DNA of 13,574 nucleotides from Candidatus Anoxychlamydiales bacterium (lineage in GTDB: Bacteria; Chlamydiota; Chlamydiia; Chlamydiales; SM23-39). Positions within the stretch are counted from its first letter, which is position 1, and every line of letters starts with the position of its first letter. Below are positions 1 through 5,418 of this stretch, piece after piece. The stretch lies in assembly GCA_011064905.1 (NCBI GenBank), contig JAAKFW010000017.1:1-13574 (forward strand), given 5' to 3'. The translations under genes and the position numbers were made by a program. The notes beneath the pieces are model-generated. The model was not told the DNA's origin. It saw only the letters and a program-made list of their open reading frames with translations, and did not search any database.

Positions 1-117
1 GCTGTTTCCTTATTTGAAAGATTCTCCTCTCGCAAAAAAGATGCATTTCAAGATAAGATTTTAGCAAAACTAAGAGATGAGTTCGGTGGACATGGAACTC
101 GGAGCGTAGAGGATTAA
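1..117 (+). CDS. gnd: 6-phosphogluconate dehydrogenase, short form, C-terminal end only
   Basis: An open frame runs from the window edge to a TAA at 115-117 and encodes the last 38 residues of a protein. The tail reads LFERFSSRKKDAF, then KILAKLRDEFGGHGTR. This resembles the C-terminus of the roughly 300-residue 6-phosphogluconate dehydrogenases (YqeC/GndA type), which typically end in RF-S-R ... LRN-FGGH. The enzyme oxidatively decarboxylates 6-phosphogluconate to ribulose 5-phosphate. Context supports the call: zwf starts 3 bases after this stop and pgl follows, so the three steps of the oxidative pentose phosphate branch sit together. The long-form enzyme, which Chlamydia keeps elsewhere (CT063), ends differently. 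The catalytic part is outside the window, so the assignment rests on the tail motif and neighbours. Confidence 0.7.
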   Translation, partial: AVSLFERFSSRKKDAFQDKILAKLRDEFGGHGTRSVED

Positions 118-120
118 AAA

Positions 121-1638
121 ATGAGCGATAATAAAACATTTGAATCTTGCATGGCAGGGCTAGACACTTTTAAAGCTTCTAAATTTTTGATGGTAGTTTT
201 TGGCGGAGCTGGGGATCTTTGTCAAAAAAAGCTACTTCCAACTCTTTTTTTACTCTTTAAAAAAGGTTTTATTGAAGACTTTTCTATTTTAGGGTTTGGC
301 TTGCCTGAAATGACAACAGATGAATATAGAAAACAAGCAAAAATCTGGCTTCAAGAAAATGTGAAAGAACAGTTTGATGAAAAAATTTATGATGAAAAAT
401 TTCAAAAGCATCTTTTATTTGAAACAGCAGATCTTAAAAAAGCTGAAAATTACTCAAATCTATGTAAAAGAATTACTAAAATCACAAAAGATGATCCTGC
501 ATATAATTTGATGTATTATTTAGCAGTTCCTCCTGTTTTATTTCCAACGATTGTACATAACCTATCTGATAAAGAGCTTTGCAGAAGAAGAAAAGGCGCT
601 AAGATAATTGTTGAAAAACCCTTTGGTCATGATAAAAAATCAGCGCACGCTCTAAATTTAAAACTCTTAGAAGCTTTTGATGAAAATCAAATTTATAGAA
701 TCGATCACTATCTAGGAAAAGAGACTGTTCAAAATGTGTTTTTCTTTAGATTTGGAAATGTACTTTTTGAACCACTTTGGAATAGAAACTACATAGATAA
801 TATCCAAATTACTGTAGCTGAGGATTTGGGTATTGAAAATAGAGCTAATTTTTATGAAAACGCAACAGTTATAAGAGATTTTGTTCAAAATCATATCCTG
901 CAGCTTATCGCTTTAATCGCTATGGAACCACCTGCAAATTTCTCTCAAGAATCTATCAGAAATGAGAGACAAAAAGTGTTTAATTCTATACAAGCTTTTG
1001 ATGAGAAAAAGATAGATGAGTTAGTTGTTATGGGACAATACGAAGCAGGAGTAGTAAACGATAAAAAGGTAGCTGGCTACCTAGATGAAGAAGGAGTAGC
1101 AAAAGACTCTAAAGTGCCAACATACATAGCTGCTAAATTTTTTATTGATAATTGGAGATGGGCAGGTGTTCCTTTTTACATAAGAACAGGTAAAAGACTA
1201 AAAAAAAGATGTACAGAGATTGCTATTCAATTCAAATACCCACCACTGAAACTTCTTGGACATAAATGCAAAGGTTTAGATGCTAATACGATAGTATTTA
1301 GCATCTATCCCACCCAAAAGGTCTCTTTAAATTTTAATGTAAAATTCCCTGGTATGGATAACATTCCATATCCGGTTGATATGGTCTTTGACTACAAAAG
1401 TGTTTTTAAAGTAGACACTCCACTCGCTTATGAACGGGTTTTAATAGATGCTATGAAATCAGATCTTTCTTTATTTGCCCGCCAAGATGGAATAGAGACT
1501 ATGTGGTCAATTGTAGATCCGATTATAAAAGCATGGGAGAAGAAAAAAACACTTTGCAAGTATAAAGCTGGATGCAGGGGGCCTAAAGAAGCTGATGATT
1601 TTATAAAAAAAGATAAAAGAGCTTGGAGAATTTTTTAA
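121..1638 (+). CDS. zwf: Glucose-6-phosphate 1-dehydrogenase
   Basis: This enzyme oxidises glucose 6-phosphate to 6-phosphogluconolactone, reducing NADP+, as the entry step of the oxidative pentose phosphate pathway in the cytoplasm. The 505 residues match the usual family length. The N-terminal Rossmann fold carries FGGAGDL at 27-33, a variant of the common GASGDL. EKPFG at 165-169 and the substrate-binding signature RIDHYLGKE at 193-201 are intact. The catalytic-base motif NHILQ places the active His at 258, and RTGKRL lies further on. AGAGG, 8 bases before the ATG, supports this start over the Met at residue 11. The gene follows the gnd stop by 3 bases and its TAA abuts the pgl ATG, so translational coupling is likely. 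No promoter lies between these genes; transcription must start upstream of the window. Confidence 0.97.
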   Translation: MSDNKTFESCMAGLDTFKASKFLMVVFGGAGDLCQKKLLPTLFLLFKKGFIEDFSILGFGLPEMTTDEYRKQAKIWLQENVKEQFDEKIYDEKFQKHLLFETADLKKAENYSNLCKRITKITKDDPAYNLMYYLAVPPVLFPTIVHNLSDKELCRRRKGAKIIVEKPFGHDKKSAHALNLKLLEAFDENQIYRIDHYLGKETVQNVFFFRFGNVLFEPLWNRNYIDNIQITVAEDLGIENRANFYENATVIRDFVQNHILQLIALIAMEPPANFSQESIRNERQKVFNSIQAFDEKKIDELVVMGQYEAGVVNDKKVAGYLDEEGVAKDSKVPTYIAAKFFIDNWRWAGVPFYIRTGKRLKKRCTEIAIQFKYPPLKLLGHKCKGLDANTIVFSIYPTQKVSLNFNVKFPGMDNIPYPVDMVFDYKSVFKVDTPLAYERVLIDAMKSDLSLFARQDGIETMWSIVDPIIKAWEKKKTLCKYKAGCRGPKEADDFIKKDKRAWRIF

Positions 1639-2349
1639 ATGCGCACCATAAAAATGTTTGATGATCTAGAGGATATGAACTTTTATTTAATTGATCTTTT
1701 TACTCAAATCACAACTGAGGCTATTGAAAAGAATAACAAAGCATATATTGCTCTATCCGGCGGATCAACGCCTCAATCTTTTTATCAAAATCTATCAAAA
1801 CAAAAGCATTTAAATTGGGATAAAATTCACATATTTTTTGTAGATGAGAGAATGGTATCTAACTTAGATGAAAAAAGTAATATTTACAAAATAGAAAAAT
1901 ACTTAACAAAACCTCTAAATCTAAAAAAAGAGCATATTCACTACATAAGCAAAGATATCGATATATTAGATGCTATAAAAGAGTACGAATTAGACATTAA
2001 AAGCTTCTTGCACGTTGAAAAACCCTCTTTTGATCTCATTCTACTAGGAATTGGAGAAGATGGCCATACGGCCTCTTTATTTCCAAATTCAGGCACTTTA
2101 AAAGAAGAAGAAAAACTTATTGTTTTAGCCTCAAAAAAAGATGAGGATTTTGATAGGGTATCTTTTAGTTATCCTCTTATAAATTTAGCTAAAAATGTTA
2201 TATTTTTAAGCTTAGGCGAGAATAAAGCTAGCATCATAAAAAAGATACTTTTAGATAAAGATAGATCGCTTCCGGCGTTTCATGTTAAAGCTCAAGATAA
2301 TCTATTTTATATTTTAGATAAAAAAGCTGCTAAGTTTATTGATTTATAA
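1639..2349 (+). CDS. pgl: 6-phosphogluconolactonase
   Basis: This enzyme hydrolyses 6-phosphogluconolactone to 6-phosphogluconate, the step between zwf and gnd. The 236 residues are normal for the Pgl/DevB/SOL family, which is related to glucosamine-6-phosphate isomerase. Visible signatures are SGGSTP at 40-45 (phosphate loop), FVDER at 67-71, and GIGEDGHTASLFP at 137-149, which carries the Asp and His expected at the active site. The ATG directly abuts the zwf stop codon with no gap and no strong separate ribosome binding site, so it is probably translated by ribosomes finishing zwf. It is the last gene of the plus-strand cluster. The next gene is convergent, 45 bases away, and no convincing hairpin-plus-T-run terminator is visible between them. 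The order zwf-pgl is also that of Chlamydia CT185-CT186. Confidence 0.96.
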   Translation: MRTIKMFDDLEDMNFYLIDLFTQITTEAIEKNNKAYIALSGGSTPQSFYQNLSKQKHLNWDKIHIFFVDERMVSNLDEKSNIYKIEKYLTKPLNLKKEHIHYISKDIDILDAIKEYELDIKSFLHVEKPSFDLILLGIGEDGHTASLFPNSGTLKEEEKLIVLASKKDEDFDRVSFSYPLINLAKNVIFLSLGENKASIIKKILLDKDRSLPAFHVKAQDNLFYILDKKAAKFIDL

Positions 2350-2394
2350 TCCAAGCAACTAAATTTTTATAGAAGGTTTAAATCAATTAGTATT

Positions 2395-2622
2395 TTATTT
2401 GAAGAATATTTCTACTAGATCTTTTATATCCATAGCAGGAACAGGTGTGGAACCGTTTTTTAAATATTCTAGCACTTCTTGTCGAAAAGCGTCGGTGTTT
2501 GATGGGGCTCCTAGTTTTGCTAAATCTTCTGAAGGCAATGTAAATTCTATTTTTGATTTGTTTGAAAAAGGTTTAAAGCAGTATTCTGATAAACTTCTTA
2601 AACTATTTATTATTGCTGACAT
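2395..2622 (-). CDS. Small protein of unknown function (75 residues)
   Basis: I do not recognise this protein. The frame extends upstream to 2700, but the start is set at the ATG at 2620-2622 because AAGGAGA lies 5 bases before it (2628-2634) and a near-consensus promoter at 2672-2700 would start transcription inside the longer frame. The protein begins MSAIINSLRSLSEYC, has a basic stretch (KPFSNKSK), then IEFTLPSEDLAKLGAPSNTD and a predicted helical tail ending EIFFK. There is no signal peptide, membrane segment or metal motif. The composition is balanced and it looks like a real soluble protein. An 88-residue frame on the opposite strand (2399-2665) is probably a shadow because it lacks a comparable start signal. 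It lies at the edge of the accessory island, convergent with pgl and on the same strand as the Fic gene but with its own promoter. Confidence 0.7.
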   Translation of the reverse strand: MSAIINSLRSLSEYCFKPFSNKSKIEFTLPSEDLAKLGAPSNTDAFRQEVLEYLKNGSTPVPAMDIKDLVEIFFK

Positions 2623-2671
2623 ATCTGTCTCCTTATTGTTATTTAGTTTAATTCTATTATTATAACACTCT

Positions 2672-2700
2672 ATTATAATAAAATTTTGATATAATATCAA
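2672..2700 (-). promoter_or_regulatory. Sigma-70-type promoter with palindromic operator candidate for the 75-residue gene
   Basis: Read on the minus strand, TTGATA (2695-2700) is followed by a 17-base spacer and TATAAT (2672-2677). This is 5/6 and 6/6 to consensus with ideal spacing. Transcription would start near 2665 and give a leader of about 43 bases before the ATG at 2622. The -35 element lies inside a perfect 15-bp palindrome, TTGATATAATATCAA (2686-2700), with 7-base arms around one central base. A protein bound there would block the promoter. That the palindrome is an operator is inference, since AT-rich DNA gives such palindromes by chance fairly often. Confidence 0.65.
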
Positions 2701-2848
2701 GTAATAGTATCTAAAGTCGCAAGTGGCTTATAGTTAATTAGTTGAGCGGGGGCGCGGGATCGTTTATTAAAGGAGGTAGTAGACTCAAAAATGATAGTTT
2801 TAAAGATTAAATTTTGTAACAATTTTATGGTATTTATAAGCTTTTGAT
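2701..2848. other. Intergenic stretch with GC-rich island and possible micro-ORF
   Basis: This 148-base gap follows the Fic gene's stop on the minus strand. It holds an abrupt GC-only run, GCGGGGGCGCGGG (2746-2758), in otherwise AT-rich DNA, then AAAGGAGGT (2769-2777), a perfect Shine-Dalgarno match on the plus strand. Thirteen bases later an ATG opens an 18-codon frame (2791-2847, MIVLKIKFCNNFMVFISF). The spacing is long and the peptide is unremarkable, so I do not call it a gene. No tRNA fold or clear terminator for the Fic gene could be found. Confidence 0.3.
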
Positions 2849-3856
2849 TTAAATTAAATGGAGCTTATTTTTAATCTCTTCAAGAGTATATCGTTTCGTT
2901 TTTAATTCTTTTATTTTTTCTATTCTCTTAATCATGCTTGAATCGTATAGTTGATAACCTGAGGATGTAACTTGAGATACATCTAATAGCCCACATTTCG
3001 TCCAAAAACGAATTGTAGAAATCGATTCATTCACTTTTTTTGCAAGTTGACCAATTTTAAACTCTTTTTTTTCTGAAATAGCTTTAGTTTTCTTTCCTGT
3101 TAAAGCTTCTAAGTAGATATCTAACGAGCTATTAACAGCAATGTAAATCAAGTCTAAATAATCATTTTTAGATCCTCCTAGCTGAGCTTTTTCTAATGAA
3201 TTAATATAAGCTAATCGATCTTTTTTTTTGATAATAGCAATAGGGTATCCTTGCATAAGTAATATCCAATTCATCAATAACCTTGCTGTTCTGCCATTTC
3301 CATCAATAAATGGATGAATCGTTACTAATCTATAATGAGCTTCAGCAGCTAATTCAATCGGATTTAATTTTTTTGATTCTTTTAACCATTTTATAAATTC
3401 TTTCATTAAAACAGGTACTTTTAATGGGTTAGGTAAAATGACTCTTGAGCCTGAAATTCTAACAGGTACCCTTCTATAAAATCCTGAATTTGAATTATCT
3501 ATGCCATCTAAGATAATTGCATGAATATCTAAAATATCCTTTTCTGTAATCGAAGAAATTTTATGCTTTGATGATTTTTTTATCCAATCAATAGCTTTTG
3601 CATGATTTGTTGCTTCTAAATGCTCTTTTAAAGATTTTCCGCCAACAGTTATTCCTTTTTCGACAACTAGTGCTGTTTCTTGCCTAGTTAGAGTATTGCC
3701 TTCAATGGCATTACTAGAGAAGGTTAATTCGATACGAAACCATTCATCTAAATTATGTAGTAATTCAGAAGGAAGAGGTCCTTTGTTATCTAATTGGCGT
3801 TTTTTTAATAAAATTTCTTTATATTCCATACCGTTAACTATGAAGTAATACTTCAT
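2849..3856 (-). CDS. Fic-domain protein (AMPylase type) with C-terminal MerR-like DNA-binding domain
   Basis: Fic proteins transfer AMP or another nucleotide part to hydroxyl side chains of target proteins. Numbered from the ATG at 3856, the N-terminal part carries SSNAIEGN (47-54), the (S/T)xxxE(G/N) inhibitory-helix motif of class II Fic proteins, with Glu52 expected to block ATP. The flap region is GFYRRVPVRISGSRV, and the catalytic motif is HPFIDGNGRTAR (181-192), complete with His181 and Arg189. Residues about 266-335 look like a MerR-type winged helix: IGQLAKKVNESISTIRFW, then CGLLDV, SGYQLYD and TLEEIKNKL. This replaces the plain winged helix common in Fic proteins. The start is uncertain: a TTG at 3865, this ATG, and an ATG at 3829 (MEYKEILLKK, where homologous proteins often begin) all lack a good ribosome binding site. 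A 17-bp palindrome overlaps the chosen start. No partner antitoxin of the known Fic type is adjacent, as expected for a self-inhibited class II enzyme. Confidence 0.9.
   Translation of the reverse strand: MKYYFIVNGMEYKEILLKKRQLDNKGPLPSELLHNLDEWFRIELTFSSNAIEGNTLTRQETALVVEKGITVGGKSLKEHLEATNHAKAIDWIKKSSKHKISSITEKDILDIHAIILDGIDNSNSGFYRRVPVRISGSRVILPNPLKVPVLMKEFIKWLKESKKLNPIELAAEAHYRLVTIHPFIDGNGRTARLLMNWILLMQGYPIAIIKKKDRLAYINSLEKAQLGGSKNDYLDLIYIAVNSSLDIYLEALTGKKTKAISEKKEFKIGQLAKKVNESISTIRFWTKCGLLDVSQVTSSGYQLYDSSMIKRIEKIKELKTKRYTLEEIKNKLHLI
3840..3856 (-). promoter_or_regulatory. 17-bp perfect palindrome at the Fic-MerR gene start (operator candidate)
   Basis: ATGAAGTAATACTTCAT has 8-base arms around one central base and includes the first usable ATG of the Fic-MerR gene. 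A TATAAT reads on the minus strand at 3880-3885, about 24 bases upstream, but with no convincing -35 element. The palindrome would therefore lie just downstream of a likely transcription start, a place suited to repression. MerR-type domains bind dyads of this size, so autoregulation is a reasonable inference. If the true start is the ATG at 3829, the palindrome is entirely in the leader. Confidence 0.45.
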
Positions 3857-3928
3857 GGTTTGCAATAAAAATAATCGTAATTATATAAATTACTTAAAAT
3901 TAGATGTTTAAAGAAATAATTCTATTCA

Positions 3929-3958
3929 TTGAAAAGGTAAAAAAGTTAGCCTTAATAT
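3929..3958 (+). promoter_or_regulatory. Probable promoter of the tail-anchored protein gene
   Basis: TTGAAA (3929-3934) is followed by an 18-base spacer and TAATAT (3953-3958), a 5/6 and 4/6 match to sigma-70 consensus. The gene's ribosome binding site AGGAGA (3988-3993) and ATG (3999) follow at suitable distances. Most of the spacer and the -10 element lie inside the 21-bp sequence shared with the 3' end of nrdB, so this promoter may have been created from captured nrdB sequence. Confidence 0.45.
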
Positions 3959-3959
3959 C
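3939..3959 (+). repeat. 21-bp direct repeat, copy 1 (intergenic)
   Basis: This is six A residues followed by GTTAGCCTTAATATC, identical over 21 bases and in the same orientation to 4437-4457. The flanks differ (T before versus C; ACC after versus TCC). A 21-base exact match is far longer than expected by chance in 13.6 kb even at this base composition. Here it is non-coding and lies in the promoter region of the small plus-strand gene. Confidence 0.85.
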
Positions 3960-3998
3960 ACCTAATTTAATAATTAAATTTAAATATAGGAGAAAAAA

Positions 3999-4342
3999 AT
4001 GAGTTCTAGTTCAGTATCAGAAGTCTCTTCACATTTTTTCAAATTTGAGACAACGAAAGAAGGATTAAGAAAAAGACAAGCAGAATTAGAAAAGACTGAA
4101 AAAAAACAAGAGATGTTTATGACGAAAAACTTAGAGAAGAAAATCCTGAGGCACTTGTTCTTAAAAAACAAATGGAAGATACCGATAACGAGCTAAAAAA
4201 TATTAATAAAATTAATAAATTAAAAATGAAAAAAAAATCGATGAAAGAAGCTGCAAAGAGTATTAAAAATTGTTGTTGCTGTTGTAGTGCAGTAAGTATT
4301 GTAATAATTATAGCTTTAGGCGGGCTGTTTCTTTATAGATGA
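3999..4342 (+). CDS. Coiled-coil, Cys-rich, C-terminally tail-anchored small protein, frame split at an A8 tract
   Basis: The ATG at 3999 has AGGAGA 5 bases upstream. The first frame gives 65 residues and stops at 4196, but after residue 36 it turns into an unconvincing basic tail. The -1 frame, entered at the A tract 4099-4106, continues as a coherent protein to a TGA at 4340-4342. Joined, they give 114 residues: a Ser-rich N-terminus (MSSSSVSEVSS), a charged helical region (RKRQAELEKTEKK ... DEKLREENPEALVLKKQ ... DTDNELKNINKINKLK), a basic patch, five consecutive Cys (92-96), and a hydrophobic segment (about 97-113, SIVIIIALGGLFLYR) at the very end. The slip site A AAA AAA, in register with the first frame, could allow ribosomal or polymerase slippage; otherwise this is a recent frameshift or a sequencing error. 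I do not recognise the family. The layout is that of a tail-anchored membrane protein, and in Chlamydiota a secreted host-membrane protein is a possibility. That is inference only. Confidence 0.6.
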
Positions 4343-4370
4343 ATTTTAGAAAAAAGCTTTTAATAATTCA
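4340..4370. terminator. Weak AT-rich hairpin between convergent gene ends
   Basis: TGAATT (4340-4345) pairs with AATTCA (4365-4370), and an AAAAGCTTTT element sits in between. The hairpin lies between the stop of the small plus-strand gene and that of nrdB, where a shared terminator would be expected. The stem is AT-only at its ends and neither side has a clean T-run after it, so this is tentative. Confidence 0.25.
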
Positions 4371-4376
4371 GGGTCA

Positions 4377-5399
4377 TTAAAAATCTTCCCAGCCTTCAAT
4401 AGCTGATGATTGATTATAAGAGGTGACTGTAGACTCAAAAAAGTTAGCCTTAATATCTCCTTTGCCTTCAGTATCTGCTATTTTCTCCAAATGCTCATAT
4501 GGATTTTTTGTATATCCAGGATAGAGGTGAGCTAAATTAATTCTTTGAAGAAGAGAGTTTGCTAAATACTTTGTGTATTTATCTGTAGCATCTGCAGATA
4601 TACCTAAAATGTTGTTGCCGATTATGTGATTGGTCCAATCAATTTCTTGTTTTACAGCTGCTTGAAACATCTCATGAATCCAAGGAGTATCTTTATCTTC
4701 TATAACCTCTGGGATGATTCTTTTAAAGATTACAACGTGCAGGAGCTCATCTCTGTTGATGTATCTAATGATATCAGCAGTTCCGGGCATTTTGTGGCGA
4801 GATGCTAGGTTGTAGAAGAAATTAAAGCCATTATAAAAATAGAGCCCTTCTAATAAATAGTTAGCAATTAAAGCTCTTTTAAAATTATCGATTGAGGGCT
4901 TGTCTAAAAAGTTTTGAAAAATTTGAGCAATGTATTTGTTTCTTTCAAATAACACTTTATCATCTCTCCAAAAATCATAGATGTAATTTCTTGTTTCTTT
5001 TGGAAGGATAGTTTCAATTAGATATTGATAAGATTGAGAGTGAATAGCTTCTTGATATGTTTGAATTGCTAAAATTAAATTTATCTCAGGAGAAGTTATA
5101 TAATCTGAAATGTGAGGAATATTGTTTGTTTGAACGCTATCTAAAAAGATTAGAAAACTTAAAATGCCATCAAACGCTTTTTTTTCTTCTGTAGTTAAAT
5201 TTTTGTAATCATTTATATCAGATGTCAAATCTACTTTTTCAGGTATCCAAAAGTTTTCCATCATTAAGCGATAGAGTTTGCTGGCCCAAGAGTATTTTAC
5301 GTTGTTTAAGTTAAAAATATTTGTGGTGTTTCCTCCAATTATTTTTCTCTCATTAATTGAATCTATTCCTTCTGGATTAAATAGTTTTTTAGCTTTCAT
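4377..5399 (-). CDS. nrdB: Ribonucleoside-diphosphate reductase beta subunit, class I with radical tyrosine
   Basis: This is the R2 subunit, which holds the dimetal centre and radical that start ribonucleotide reduction in partner NrdA. The start is placed at the ATG at 5397-5399 (340 residues), 19 bases after the nrdA stop. AAGAGG (5415-5420) is available as ribosome binding site, with a long 15-base spacer. The frame is open back to 5465, but the extra residues overlap nrdA and do not look like R2. Metal ligands fit the family: Asp87 (FLDSVQ), Glu117 and His120 (QEAIHSQSY), Glu184 (LLEGLYFY), Glu218 and His221 (RDELLH). Tyr124 sits four residues after His120, the place of the radical tyrosine. 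C. trachomatis R2 has Phe there and uses a Mn/Fe cofactor, so this is a different subtype. The last residues (SSAIEGWEDF) form the tail that docks on NrdA. The 3' end contains the 21-bp sequence repeated at 3939-3959. Confidence 0.95.
   Translation of the reverse strand: MKAKKLFNPEGIDSINERKIIGGNTTNIFNLNNVKYSWASKLYRLMMENFWIPEKVDLTSDINDYKNLTTEEKKAFDGILSFLIFLDSVQTNNIPHISDYITSPEINLILAIQTYQEAIHSQSYQYLIETILPKETRNYIYDFWRDDKVLFERNKYIAQIFQNFLDKPSIDNFKRALIANYLLEGLYFYNGFNFFYNLASRHKMPGTADIIRYINRDELLHVVIFKRIIPEVIEDKDTPWIHEMFQAAVKQEIDWTNHIIGNNILGISADATDKYTKYLANSLLQRINLAHLYPGYTKNPYEHLEKIADTEGKGDIKANFFESTVTSYNQSSAIEGWEDF
4437..4457 (+). repeat. 21-bp direct repeat, copy 2 (inside the nrdB 3' end)
   Basis: Identical to 3939-3959. 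In nrdB it encodes, on the minus strand, part of DIKANFFE, a stretch close to the C-terminus of the R2 protein. The coding copy is presumably the source and the intergenic copy the derivative. The two copies bracket the 477 bases that hold the tail-anchored protein gene. Confidence 0.85.
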
Positions 5400-5418
5400 A
5401 TTTTTTTTTAAAAACCTC

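Noticed and set aside
2338..2387. Inverted repeat ATTGATTT / AAATCAAT around the pgl stop as a terminator
   Set aside because: The stem is AT-rich, the loop is 34 bases and no T-run follows directly.
2399..2665. 88-residue plus-strand frame opposite the 75-residue gene
   Set aside because: It has no good ribosome binding site and the hydrophobic end is just the complement of the AT-rich leader. The minus-strand frame has a strong ribosome binding site and promoter.
2701..2790. Possible tRNA (TAGTTAATTAGTTGAGCG resembles a D-arm)
   Set aside because: No acceptor stem, anticodon arm or T-loop (GGTTCGAATCC-like) can be assembled around it.
2779..4440. GTAGACTCAAAAA shared by 2781-2793 and 4428-4440
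   Set aside because: A 13-base match is near chance expectation in AT-rich DNA of this length, unlike the 21-base repeat. It is not called as a third copy.
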